Assembly (NCBI RefSeq): GCF_918797505.1
Contig: NC_092797.1
Location: forward strand, 44,924,157 to 44,988,156
From: Bemisia tabaci
Taxonomy: Eukaryota > Arthropoda > Insecta > Hemiptera > Aleyrodidae
DNA length: 64,000 nt
Reading direction: 5' to 3'
Shown in pieces: positions 1-10,036 of the stretch. Position 1 is the first letter of the stretch. Each line of letters opens with the position of its first letter. Position numbers and translations under genes: made by a program. The notes under the pieces were generated by a model. The model worked only from the letters and a program-made list of their open reading frames with translations, was not told where the DNA came from and searched no databases.

Positions 1-528
1 TTCTTTCTTCTTCCTCATATTTTGCTTCCATCCTCTACTCTTCCTATAATTCTTGCTTTTCTTCTTCCTTTGCTTTTTCCTTCCAATTTCCTATTCGTCT
101 CTATCTCACATGTGCTGGGAGTTATACGAGCTCAACTGGGTGTATGAAACCTAGTATTTGAGATTATTATCTATTTCGTTTGTGGTACATTCATATTTTT
201 GGTCGAATCATAACTGAAGTCTTAATTCGTGTCAAAGTTGTTTGATGAAGCGACGACATTCTGAGAGCAATCATACGTGATAACAACGCTATAAGCGCAA
301 TTGATTATGCAACAACAGTGCCTTTCAGAATCCACCTCTGTTTAATTTTAAAACCTCAGTTTTTTGTCATTATTTTGTAAAACAGAATAACTGCATTTTT
401 AACTTCTGCAAAAGGTACCAATCTAATGAGTTCTAGTCGGGTTACCTGTACTGAATTAAGTACCTAAAAGTTACTTTAAAGTTCTTAGAAGTTCGTTAGT
501 GTAGTGAAGTGTAAACTCTAACATAAAC
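1..528. other. Upstream region of the first open frame
   Basis: No open frame is seen. The first 100 bases are a pyrimidine-rich tract, almost entirely T and C on the plus strand. The remainder is ordinary AT-rich sequence. If the frame at 529 is a gene, this holds its promoter and 5' leader, but I see no clear TATA or initiator element that I would defend. Confidence 0.4.
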
Positions 529-1104
529 ATGATTGACGCTCCCGCTTCTAAATCCGTGGATCTTTTGCTAGGAAATCCCTCTACGTGTGCACAGAAAAAC
601 ACAGTGGAAAAAATACATGACTCTGTGCAATCTAGGAGTGAAGCTCTGAACTGCAGGAACTCTGTGATCATAAGAAATCCGTTGCATAGTGCAGAATTGA
701 AAAATTTCCGATGGAGCGTTAAAGAACATTACACGTGTCACATTGAACTTATCAATTCAGCCCGTCTCGCACAAGTTCAGGCTAAAAATAATTTAATCCA
801 AAAATTACAAAACCAGTTGAGTGAAAGGGACTCTAAAATCAATCAGTTGACCAGGCGTATCAAAGTTTTAGAAGACGAACTTTCAGGAGATCATCAGAGT
901 ACTGCTTCGCAACCTGACAAGACGATGCAAAAATCGAAGCTAGTGTCCCTGAATACCTTCACCAACACGACGGCCGCCGTCGGTGTATCGATGAATGATT
1001 CCTTTGCTGACCAAGATACTGATGGCAGTTTTAACGAAGGTGAACAAACGATGATAGAAATAGAGCCTAATTCTGCCACTGAGAAGGACATTCTTCAGTC
1101 TTGA
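529..1104 (+). CDS. Hypothetical coiled-coil protein, 191 aa
   Basis: This is the longest non-repetitive open frame in the window. The start is well placed: two consecutive in-frame stops (TAG TGA) lie at 502-507, and the ATG at 529 is the first after them, with A at -3. Residues 72-119 look like a coiled coil, with regular Leu/Ile/Val spacing and many Gln, Lys, Glu and Arg. Residues 120-191 are Ser/Thr/Asp/Glu-rich and probably disordered. There is no signal peptide, membrane segment or catalytic motif. The composition is unlike the surrounding repeats, and no repeat family of the window overlaps it. A short coiled coil followed by an acidic tail faintly recalls MSL1-type chromatin scaffold proteins, but this is a resemblance in shape only. 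After the TGA the same frame stays open for 32 codons to TAA at 1201-1203, so it could be a retrocopy with a nonsense change, a readthrough gene, or a real first exon. No function is assigned. Confidence 0.42.
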   Translation: MIDAPASKSVDLLLGNPSTCAQKNTVEKIHDSVQSRSEALNCRNSVIIRNPLHSAELKNFRWSVKEHYTCHIELINSARLAQVQAKNNLIQKLQNQLSERDSKINQLTRRIKVLEDELSGDHQSTASQPDKTMQKSKLVSLNTFTNTTAAVGVSMNDSFADQDTDGSFNEGEQTMIEIEPNSATEKDILQS

Positions 1105-1203
1105 GATGCTGGTGCTAGAAAAGAAAAGTTTAACCGTCAAATTGGTCGTATTCTGGATAAAGGAGATTTAAAAGGGATCAATCAAACGTGGAGGCAATCT
1201 TAA
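1105..1203 (+). other. In-frame open extension after the TGA at 1102
   Basis: Directly after the stop, the same frame gives 32 sense codons rich in Lys, Arg, Gly and Asp before TAA at 1201-1203. The composition is hydrophilic and protein-like. Chance alone can give 32 open codons in AT-rich DNA only about one time in four or five, so this is weak evidence for a broken or leaky longer gene. Confidence 0.25.
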
Positions 1204-2830
1204 ATTTCAATTTTAAGTAAGGGTGAGAAGTAAACAAAGAAAACTAGAGAACCAAGGTGTCAGGCAGTAAGAATAAATCGTCTTTAAAGTTTCTACAAAA
1301 GTTTATAAATGACTTACTAATCTGAATTGTATCTAAAATGACCTTAAACAAAGAAAATATAATGACAAGATGCAATTATTACCAACCCTCCCAATCCGGA
1401 GGTATAACCGAATGAGCGGAGTTGCGTCCATTCGGGGAGGAGGCTCCATGAATGAATGACTTTAAACTTTTTCAGAAATAATATTTTTGTTAGAATTCCA
1501 AGGAATAATTTACTCCAGCGGCTCCATGAGGAATGTCCAATCATAGATTTTTCTCACTTTCTGCTCAATGGAAACTCTCTAGTTTTGTGTCTGGTTCAAT
1601 TTGATATTTATTATTTGATGGTTGAATTTATGCCATACAATTTTCACTCAATTATTTTGTCAATTTTTAAATACATAATACGTTCGAATTTCTTTGTTGG
1701 CGCGTATACGTAGTATACCGCCTTTGCGATCGTTTCGACCCCCCCCCCTCGATACAATAACCGAGTCCCCTAGTTCCTTACCGAAAAGTGACTACCGCGA
1801 ACTTCTGAGATTTTCCAAAGCGTGTAAAAAGTTTACTAATCCGTCAATAATAATGATTAAAATTTGTTTCTCATTCTGGGGCTCGCTAGTTTATGTGTAA
1901 TGAATACCAAGAGTCTACGTTTCTTGGTTTTTTTTAAAAAAACCTTAGAATGGGGCGCGCTGATTTAAAATATGCATATATAAGCGGAAGCAAGCGAACT
2001 GATTCGAGGATGGCTGACCAGTTCGGCACTCCTTGAATGAGAATTTCACTCACTCCGTTTTGTTCACAACGTTGCTTTGAAATATCTCCACAACACTGTT
2101 ATCCTTTTCAAAAGTTGGTACTCCTTGCTCTGATAGCCGGGGCCACCAGGATAGTGGTCAGTGCAATCTGTGATGAGCCTCGAGACTCATTAGACCATTT
2201 GCTAAACGTGGCTCATACAGGAGTCCACTAAGCCCTCTCGTCCCCACGCTCCTGATCACTGCGTCGGCGTCACGAAGAACAATGGGCCTTGGGTCCCAAC
2301 GCGGCCGATACCCGTACCCCAATTACTCACGCTTCATTAACCATTTCACCGTCACGCTAGGATTCATCCAATTTTCAAAAAAAATTGTTTCGCATGTATT
2401 TAGCAATTTTTTCCTTACTCTCTGTTAAAACACAAATAAAAAGAGACCTCATTCATAACAATCGGCCGAATAGAAGAGAAGTTACAGTAATCGAAATCCG
2501 AAGAAATCAACAAAACCTCGACTCCTCGATACGAAAAATAAAATGAAGGGGAAAAAAAGAAAGTATAAATTACAATTAAATATAATTGACCTCAAAATTT
2601 GACAAACAATTCATTTATATACCTAACGCTGAAAAAACTGGGAGAAATTACAAAAAATTTGCCTCTTGCAAGGGGCTTCTTTGTAAGAATTTTGACCTGA
2701 AGACAACGGTCGAATAACAGCAGTACTCCATACAATACACGGTGTGCCTGAACGAGTTAAACATTTTTCATACGTCCAAATCGAAAAATCTTTATATTTT
2801 TAACTACAATGTTTCTTGAATCGTTTAAGC
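1204..2830. other. No gene recognised; AT-rich
   Basis: The best open frame here is 85 codons (1456-1713, +), Phe/Ile-rich and with no recognisable features. A C-run lies near 1739-1748. The stretch 2000-2340 is less AT-rich and has a 64-codon frame at 2037, also unrecognised. I saw no match to the repeat families of the window. Confidence 0.4.
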
Positions 2831-2856
2831 AAAAAAAAAAAAAAAAAAAAAAAAAA
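2831..2856. repeat. Poly-A run, 26 bp
   Basis: Uninterrupted A tract directly abutting the left end of the inverted-repeat element that follows. It could be a retroposon tail on the plus strand or slippage at the element border. Confidence 0.9.
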
Positions 2857-3840
2857 TTCCGTCGAGATTCTGGAACGCAAAGGCGCTTTAAAAGTATTCT
2901 GGGGCTATAATAGCTAAATCACCGGTAGTAAATTCGTTATATTATTAAAAAGAAATTGACTCCATAGTTTAATTCCTTAGTTTCTTGAATACGATTATTT
3001 TAAGCACTTAAACATTTATACCACCAATTTTAGCCATGGGGTGATTTCCTGAGAGCCGATAATATCACGAATTTCTCATAGAACCCCTCAACAGTGGCTT
3101 GCTTTTTTGGCAGCCGATTCGGCCATCGAACCGGAGTTTAAATGGAAGCTGATAATAACCCAAAGCTCTGAGAAAAATTTTGAGATGAGTATAAGAACGG
3201 TTTGTTGTAAGTAGCGAGGAGAGGCGGGCAAAGCGGCTAAAATCCTATCTAATTTTTACAGTTTTTCTGTTGAATTAATGTTGCCGCGGGCTTCTGACTG
3301 TCCACACATAGTTCTGTTCAGCATATCGATACATAAGTATTTACATTTTACATACGTAGAATCTAATTTTCACGTCGGGGAGTTGACATATTTTGATTTT
3401 TTCGATTTTATACGGAAAATTGATGGTTTTTTCGGGATTGAAATTATTATTGTTTCATGAAAAATAAATGCACCCAAAATGACTATAGCATATTGATTCT
3501 TACACATTTGCACTCACAAAATTGGTTGGTAAATTCAACGAGTGGGTGCATCGACCTGGTATATCAAGTTTCTGCAATTTTTTACGGCAAATCAGTAGAT
3601 TTTCGGGATGTAGATTGCTTACTTTCAATTCATGAATGAATAAAGCAACGACATGGTTGAACTTCTTTGCATGGAAAGACGTTTAAAATAACAAAATCAA
3701 GACGTATTTAATGCAATTGCATTTATATCGAGTCAATTTCTTTTCAATAATATAACGGGATTTTTACTACCGGTGATTTGGGTATTTTAGCCCCAAAATA
3801 CCTTTAAATCGACTTTATCTTCTAGGAGTTCGACAGAATT
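2857..3840. mobile_element. Non-autonomous DNA element with ~114-bp terminal inverted repeats
   Basis: The left arm (2857-2970) and the right arm (3727-3840) are reverse complements at roughly 75-80%, by eye. Shared blocks include AAATCACCGGTAGTAAA and AAGAAATTGACTC. The 0.75-kb interior has two 60-codon frames in different phases (3278-3460 and 3457-3639) that resemble no transposase. I found no clear target duplication. The divergence of the arms implies an old insertion. Single copy in the window. Confidence 0.75.
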
Positions 3841-4912
3841 TTTCCTTTCTTCGCTTAAATTATTCCGTAGCACTTTTCTTCAAGAATCTGATAAGATTTT
3901 GCTTGAGGCAGATCAAAAAACTTAAATTCGATCGAATAGCTTTCTACTTTCACAATACACGGTCTCGTCAAGGTGCGTCTTTGACCTCGCAGTGTTGGAT
4001 CGTGAATTCTCTTTTTATGCTGTTTGCCTATTTTGAAATCTCTGTAAATGAAAACTAAAGGGGTTGATATGTGCGAGTTAATGACGCGCCTTATCAACAC
4101 ATTGTGTTGGAGTTCACTGCTTGTTTTTCTTTGTTACAGTTTTCGAGTGTTTAAGTTTTATATTAGGCAAATGAAAATGTTTCCCATATAAATGTCTGTG
4201 TCTCGAAATTTGTCTCTAATATGCTTGTCATTTTATTTGGAGAGTGTAGAAATTCGAAACGGATCAAGAGTTGTGTTTTTCAGTCGTAAAATTAGCTTCT
4301 CCAATTCATTTTTGAGTTTATTTGAATTCAGAATAATATCTTTAAAATCAAAATCAATCGTGTTTCACATGTGGCATAGACGCTCTTAAGTTTACATTCA
4401 CTGAAATATCAGCTCATGTTGCTCAGTCTGCCTGTAGAATAAATAATACATGTCATATCCCTCAGGTCGTATCGTCAGGTGGGTAATTGATTGAAATTTC
4501 CCTCACTTCGTTCAGCGCTGCAATATTGCAAGCAAAATTCATGCTCTGCCAATCATGAAAAATAGATGTCCTTCAGTTTCAGTGACCAATTTCGAATGCG
4601 ATAACTTTTAATCAAACTTTAAAGGCAAGGGATGTCTCATTTAATGATGCAATCCATATAGAATATGAACACAAAATTCAGTTGCATTTTTGGACCAAAA
4701 ATGTGAGCACTATAGTCGGTTTCAATGATACTCATTGTCTTTTATTGAAAATAGAACATTTGTAGGCACATGTGGGTGATGAGGTTAATAAATATGGTAT
4801 GTTATTAAAGTTCACTTTTTTAAAGAGTGAGTTCGGAGAGCATGCTTTTTGGAAATAATTCAAATTTTAAAACGAAACAACATAAATTCCTTTAAATTTA
4901 TATCGATCATCT
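3841..4912. other. No gene recognised
   Basis: AT-rich. The longest frame is 81 codons on the minus strand (3855-4100), without recognisable features. I see nothing else to report. Confidence 0.4.
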
Positions 4913-5066
4913 AATTTGACTCCATTTTGCAATTCGATACCACAATTTTTGGCTCAGTTTAGAAACAACGTGTGTACCGTTAGTTGCCCTATGTACAAGT
5001 GTACATGCGTGTTTTTACGGATAAACCAGAAATTTTAGTCACTAATCGCAAATTAAAATCCAATTG
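4913..5066. mobile_element. MITE family B, degenerate copy
   Basis: Matches the family B copies at 16414 and 50677 across its length: a TTGACTCCATTTTGCAATT-like left end, a central AACAACGTGTGT block, a 'ccctatgtac' centre, and a right end of AATCCAATT. Many substitutions, so this is the oldest of the three copies. Confidence 0.6.
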
Positions 5067-6303
5067 AGCGTCATTGGCTAAAATTTTGACAAAGGTGAGC
5101 TTTGAAATTGAAGAAACTTATCAAAATCAACTTCATATTTAATATTCTAATTTAATGCGGTTATCTTTGTGGGTCAAAATATATCTTATAATTTTCCAAC
5201 TTTTACCGAATCTCTAGGGGAAATAAAGAGAAAATGTAACTTAAAATATTCATTGAACTGCTTCAATGCATACTTAACTCGCCCTTCATAACACCACAGT
5301 GCCTCTAAAATATTGTCGAATGAATCTTCTTTGCAAGTGGAAAATAATTTAAATGTCTCTTTGACGGAAAAGGTGAATTTTCGTTTATGTGGCAGCGGTA
5401 TCTCTCATCAAGCGAGTGCAATAGCTTATTTTGCACCATCCCTGCCTATCCTCTCCCCCACCTACATTCTACCGCTTCTCCTTCATTTTTGAAAGAGGTT
5501 CAAGTGCGTTTTCTCGGAACAATTATTGTTACCTTCGTTGAATCTGATCCACCTGCGCTGCCAAAAGCATCCAAACTTTTCCCCGACCTGAATTTCCGAA
5601 CGTTGTAAAATCAGTCCTATCCCAGCCGATGAAACGTTCATTGAATCGCTAGAATTTCATAATAGTGCTATGCATTCGGAGAATTTTGGTGTATATGTGA
5701 TTGAACATCCAATTAAAAAACTTACCAAAAACCTGATTAGAATCTATATTTTCCTTTGTTTCGTCGCATTATGCGACAGGAAGATTAAGAAAATTCGAGA
5801 TGTCTTTGAGGATTATTGGCAGAATTACAACTCAAGTTCGCTTACGACCAAATTAAGTGTGAAAACAGCCCTGAAATGCATTTGAGAGAGGTTAATTTTC
5901 CAAAATTTTCCTGAAGAAATCTCCGAAAACCCTTCTTTGGATTCAGAGAGTACAAACGCCTTTTGGAAAGGTAGAGTTTGGCCATCTCTCGAAATTTGCT
6001 CCAGCTCCTGGTGTGTTTTGATATTAGGTAATTTTTCTCGTGCGAGTGAAATAATATAAATCCTAAACTTTTTCATTCATCCAGTATTTAGCTACCACGC
6101 AATCATTCCTTTTTAATTAAATCTCATTACGGAGGCGAAACGAGTTTGCGTCAGAAAAACAAGGCGGCTAGGTCAAAAGGCGGACCTAACCTTTCTGCGT
6201 TCTATACCTACCGGTTTAGCGATTGGGCGCAAACCAGGCTAAGGTTAGGTAACGCCTCTCGACTTAATCGTGGTATGTCTCCCATACAAACCGTTGTGTC
6301 GTG
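5067..6303. other. No gene recognised
   Basis: Frames of 73 codons (5387, +), 71 codons (5670, +) and 83 codons (5825-6076, -) overlap or abut without any shared exon logic, and I do not recognise them. The part 6120-6300 is less AT-rich and immediately precedes a family A element. Confidence 0.4.
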
Positions 6304-6582
6304 CAGTGGGCTGGTTATTAAAATTGATAGACAAAGCTATAGACAAAGAAGACATAGGGAGTATAAAGCGATCCTATTGGTTGAAATCGGTGGTTCCATA
6401 GACAAAGGGAGAAAATGATGGACTAATTATAAAAGGTTCTCTCTTGGGTTGCCGTCAGTTAGTCTATTACCTACTTCCTTTGTCCATTGCAACCACCCGC
6501 CTCCACCGATAGGATCCCTCCATATCTCTTTAATCCTCTTTGTCTATAGCTTTGTCTATCAATTTCACTAATCGGCCGGCTG
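6304..6582. mobile_element. MITE family A, copy 1
   Basis: Complete palindromic element of about 279 bp. The left end is GGGCTGGTTATTAAAATTG followed by ATAGACAAAGCTATAGACAA. The right end is the reverse complement of the same. Subterminal blocks 'gatcctattggttgaaa' and its complement 'accgataggatccctcc' face each other. Five other copies occur in the window. Superfamily unknown; target duplication not resolved. Confidence 0.85.
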
Positions 6583-6811
6583 AAGAGCACTGAAGAAGGA
6601 ACGCTCGTAAATTACGTAACGCTAAAGAAAAAGAAGAGGCATGAGACTGCGTCACGGCCGGTCGCCGGCCTGCACAGCGAGGAGACTCCTGAGGAGACCG
6701 GACGTAATCCGTCTACGCATAAATGCCTAACAATTTTTGGGATCTTAAGGAATGTGTTCCGTCAAGCGTTACGTAATTTTCAAAGGGGGCTGGAGTTGCG
6801 TTAATTCCACA
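6583..6811. repeat. Spacer with a fragment of repeat V
   Basis: From 6736 to 6800 the sequence (TTTTTGGGATCTTAAGG, then GCGTTACGTAATTTTCAAAG) matches 8287-8345 (TTTTTGGGATCTTGAGA, then CACATAATTATCAAAG). It also shares the GCGTTACGTAAT theme with 61025-61345. The rest of the interval is unremarkable. Confidence 0.5.
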
Positions 6812-6903
6812 ATGTTTTGAAAACGCCTTCAAATGCGGCGTGATACCTCACGCATTCCGGAGAGTTCAAATAGTTGTATCATTGCGCCGTAAGAATGTGA
6901 CGG
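6812..6903 (+). repeat. Repeat J variant, copy 1 of a direct pair
   Basis: Almost identical over about 90 bp to 7811-7902, in the same orientation, 999 bp apart. It includes AACGCCTTCAAATGCGGCG and CAAATAGTTGTATCATTGCG. The second half is a diverged form of the repeat J core (GAATAGTTGTATCTCTGCGC). Confidence 0.8.
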
Positions 6904-7810
6904 AAGATTAAAATGGAAATAGCCTCCATGCACGCTGGGCTTGTCGATTTCCTTTGACACTTTTGCAGCGGTGAATGCATAGCTGGAGTGCGCTCCGGCT
7001 AGAATTGTATTTAGCAAATGGGTGGTTTTTATACGAGGATTAAAAATAAACAAGTGGTTAGAAATGAAAACAAGTAGTTCCAACGCCAAAGCGTTGGAGG
7101 GCGCTTCTTTAACACTGCGCATGTGAGGAACGTTTTCATACGGCCAAGCGAGAGTATTGCGGACGGACGATGTATAACAAATTGCCTACGTGAAGGTGGT
7201 CCGGCAGCAACATACCCGCCGCTAGTCTCTGGAAAACAATAGAAAATAGTAGTTGCGTACGTTGCCAGCGAGCGCGCTGCGAGCGCATCTGTTTCAATTA
7301 CCTAACATCGAGTCGGGCCTCTAACTTTCTATTCTCTCTGACATAACCTTAAACCTTCAACCCAGAGCCGCAAACAGCTGACGCTTGACGATGCTGCGCC
7401 GAGAAAATGAACCAATCACAAAATAGCACAGTAATACGTCACTAAAATGAAGAGATCACGTGACTGTTCGTGATTTTTTGGAATCAATCTGAAACTACAA
7501 CCTCGAATATGAGGCATTTAAGCATAACGAAGCCCCAAAATAGTTTAACCAGGTAGCGTCCGTGCGAGATTGTTATGCTTAAAAGCAAAACATTTCACGA
7601 AAACTTTTACGAATACCAGATGCAGAAGAAAATCAAATTTTCCCGGGTGTACCAGAATGGCGTCATTACCCATAAGGCAAAACGGCATGTAGTATAGTAC
7701 ATGTTACATCGGGGGAGTCGAACGGCTGGAAAGGGCGCATCTGGTACCCAGAAGCGCCCAACATAAGAATATGAACTATGCAAAACGATGATCCGGGTAT
7801 CGGAACTTGG
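6904..7810. other. No gene recognised between the direct repeat pair
   Basis: The minus-strand frame 6829-7122 (97 codons) begins inside unique sequence and ends in the repeat, so I discount it. The interval is mixed composition without inverted-repeat structure that I can see. Confidence 0.4.
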
Positions 7811-7902
7811 CTGTTTTGAAAACGCCTTCAAATGCGGCGTGATACCTCACGCATTCCGGAGAGTTCAAATAGTTGTATCATTGCGCCTTAGAAATGCGAC
7901 GG
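7811..7902 (+). repeat. Repeat J variant, copy 2 of a direct pair
   Basis: Same unit as 6812-6903, with only a few changes near the right end (GCGCCTTAGAAATGCGACGG against GCGCCGTAAGAATGTGACGG). Confidence 0.8.
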
Positions 7903-8140
7903 AGATTACAATAATTGAGGCGTCGTCGGGTGCAGAAATTCTTCTTGGTTGCGGTGTCTCAAAACCGCTAAAACATAGTTCAGAGGGAAACTATTCAATG
8001 AATATTCTTCAATTTTTCGTTTTCAGCATTATAAAAACATAAAAAAAAATTCTGTAAAAATGTCAACGATTCCATTCATTTGCTTTAATTATAATGGATG
8101 AAACGTTAGCGGAGATTCTGAGACATCACGACGGATAAAT

Positions 8141-8261
8141 GGACGTATTTCTACCGAACGGAACTATGTGCATTAAGACGTGAGCCCCGAGACCCAAAAG
8201 CATCTATGCATAGTAGGGCTCACGTCATGATGCACATAGTTCCGTTCGGCAGAATACGTCC
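8141..8261. mobile_element. Hairpin element family H, copy 1
   Basis: A 121-bp palindrome. The left arm GGACGTATTTCTACCGAACG + GAACTATGTGCATTAAGACG + TGAGCCC pairs with a right arm that is its near-perfect complement, around a loop of about 25 bases. There is no coding capacity. Further copies lie at 52771, 54336, 55162 and 56078, and a half copy at 51366. Confidence 0.9.
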
Positions 8262-8286
8262 AAATGCCCTTTCTGCACCCAGCACT

Positions 8287-8430
8287 TCAATTTTTGGGAT
8301 CTTGAGAGGGCCCGTCAAGTGTCACATAATTATCAAAGGGGGCCCGGGGTTGCGTTACGAAGCGTTACAAAAGAGGGAGGGGTGGGAGAGGGGGGTCAAA
8401 AATGCCGACAAAGTGCGTTACGTAATTTAT
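8287..8430. repeat. Repeat V, copy 2
   Basis: Shares its start with 6736 and contains two GCGTTACG motifs and a G-rich run. It ends in GCGTTACGTAATTTATTAAC. It resembles the stretch 61025-61345 in motif content. The element type is unknown. Confidence 0.45.
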
Positions 8431-8580
8431 TAACGCTGCCAGAGGACATTTTTTCCTACCTCCCAAAAACCTACCTCGATTGCAGTCCGCTAAAATGAAA
8501 GACACTGCAATAAGATTTGAGCGCCCATCTCGAGAATTTCCATTACGTGAGTGCAGTTATTGCTCCCGGTCCCCCTCCGA

Positions 8581-8597
8581 CCCCCCCCCCCCCCCCC
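8581..8597. repeat. C17 homopolymer
   Basis: Seventeen C residues, preceded by an interrupted C-rich stretch. Similar runs occur at 16746, 36187 and 59298. Confidence 0.95.
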
Positions 8598-8651
8598 GAC
8601 CCGGTCTCACGACTAAAGCATCAATTAATATGGACGGCGCGGCGCACAGTG

Positions 8652-8906
8652 CTGCCGTGCTACGGAAAAACGCCGTATGAGCCTTCAGACGTTGCCGAAT
8701 TTCCGTCGATAAAAACCGAATTTACTGGGCAAATTGTGAAATATTTCCCCTCAAGATTTCCAGGAGATTTTGTACGTAATTTAATCTAAAACATCTGAAA
8801 ATTTCAAGGGAAAAGCGTGCTTAAATTGCGTTAAATATACACATTTTATGAAGAGAAATTCGGCAACTCTGGAATTCTCTTACGGTGTTGTTCCTTAGGA
8901 CGGCAG
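8652..8906. mobile_element. MITE family F, copy 1 (first of a tandem doublet)
   Basis: About 255 bp with inverted ends: left CTGCCGTGCTACGGAAAAAC, right the complement of CTGCCGTCCTAAGGAACAAC. Inside each end are facing 'gttgccgaatttcc' blocks. Directly followed after 16 bp by a second copy in the same orientation. Confidence 0.8.
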
Positions 8907-8922
8907 AATGGAGCTCTCGGGA

Positions 8923-9175
8923 GCCGTGCTACGGAAAAACGCCGTATGAGCCTTCAGACGTTGCCAAATTTCCCTCGATAAAAACCGAATTTCCTGGAAA
9001 AATTGTTAAATTTTTCCCTTCAAAATTTCCAGAGGATTTTGTACGCAATTTAATCTAAAACATCTGAAAATTTCGAGGGAAAATTGTGCTTAAAATGCGT
9101 CAAATATACTCGATTTATCAAGAGAAATTTGGCAACTCTGGAATGCTCTTACGGCGTTCTTCCTTAGGACGGCAG
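8923..9175. mobile_element. MITE family F, copy 2 (second of a tandem doublet)
   Basis: Same unit as 8652-8906, roughly 90% alike by eye. The flank GAGCTCTCGGGAGC follows both copies (8911 and 9181). The pair is therefore a tandem duplication of element plus flank, about 270 bp in period, and not two independent insertions. Confidence 0.8.
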
Positions 9176-9426
9176 AAATGGAGCTCTCGGGAGCGGAGAT
9201 CGTCACCAAAACCTCAATGAGACGCGCCGTGGGTAAACGGAGGGCTCCTCAGATAAATTAAGTGCGCCGGGGTAACTTGAGTGTTACAAAAGAGAATGCT
9301 CGCCTGCAATGAGGGCTTGTTTCTCCGGGGAGAGTGCTCACGCATAAGAGCCACCCACCTCTTTGCCACGTGGCCCCGGAAATGCTGGAAAGACGTGTCG
9401 GGTGGGAACTGCTTTACCCTGCTATG

Positions 9427-9664
9427 CACTGAGAAAAAACTATGGCTTATAAACCTATTAGAGGTAAATATGGAACACCACTAATAGTAGTACCTCTACA
9501 TATAATAATAGCACTTATACCTTAGTTATGGTACGGGGTACCTTAATTAGGTACAGAGACCTTAGTATGGTTCACAGACCGAGAATCATTAGTTTATTTA
9601 CGACTATTATAGGTGTTCCATATTTACCTCTAATAGGTTTATAAACCATAGTTTTTTCTCAGTG
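9427..9664. mobile_element. MITE family E, CACTGAGAAAAAAC ends
   Basis: A 238-bp element with almost perfect inverted repeats of about 53 bp: CACTGAGAAAAAACTATGG, then TTATAAACCTATTAGAGG. Only one substitution (GGCTT against GGTTT) is seen between the arms. It is flanked by TG on both sides (9425-9426 and 9665-9666), a possible 2-bp target duplication. The CACTG start resembles the CACTA/Chapaev group. Confidence 0.85.
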
Positions 9665-9815
9665 TGGACTACCGGGGAGTTGGGGAATTGAGCACTGCGC
9701 CCGTAAGCTTCCACCCAAACTTCACGGAAAACATGTAAACCTTATCAGAAACCTTGAAAATCTACTCGTAAATGAAAAATAAACCACTGAACACGGATAC
9801 AAAAAAGCACGAGGT

Positions 9816-10036
9816 TGTTGGAGGATATGGACGCTTCCAATTAATTGTGGTAGAACTCCAATTGATTGCGGTAGTACCCTAATTGATTGCGATAGTGCTC
9901 CAATTGATTGCGATAGTGCTCCAATTGATTGCGGTAGTGCCCCAATTGATTGTGGTAGTACCCTAATAAATTAGGTCACTAACCCAAATGTTGCGGTACC
10001 ACTACAATTAATGGGAAATGTCCATATCATCCAACA
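9816..10036. repeat. Minisatellite (21-bp period) bracketed by short inverted repeats
   Basis: From 9836 to 9983 about seven units of 20-22 bp are arrayed, core CCAATTGATTGCGGTAGTGC, with unit variation. The array is enclosed by TGTTGGAGGATATGG at 9816 and its complement CCATATCATCCAACA ending at 10036. The bracket suggests that the minisatellite expanded inside a small inverted-repeat element. Spacer and repeat lengths do not fit a CRISPR. Confidence 0.8.

Noticed and set aside
9836..9983. Regular repeats resembling a CRISPR array
   Set aside because: Units are 20-22 bp head to tail without unique spacers, in a eukaryotic setting.
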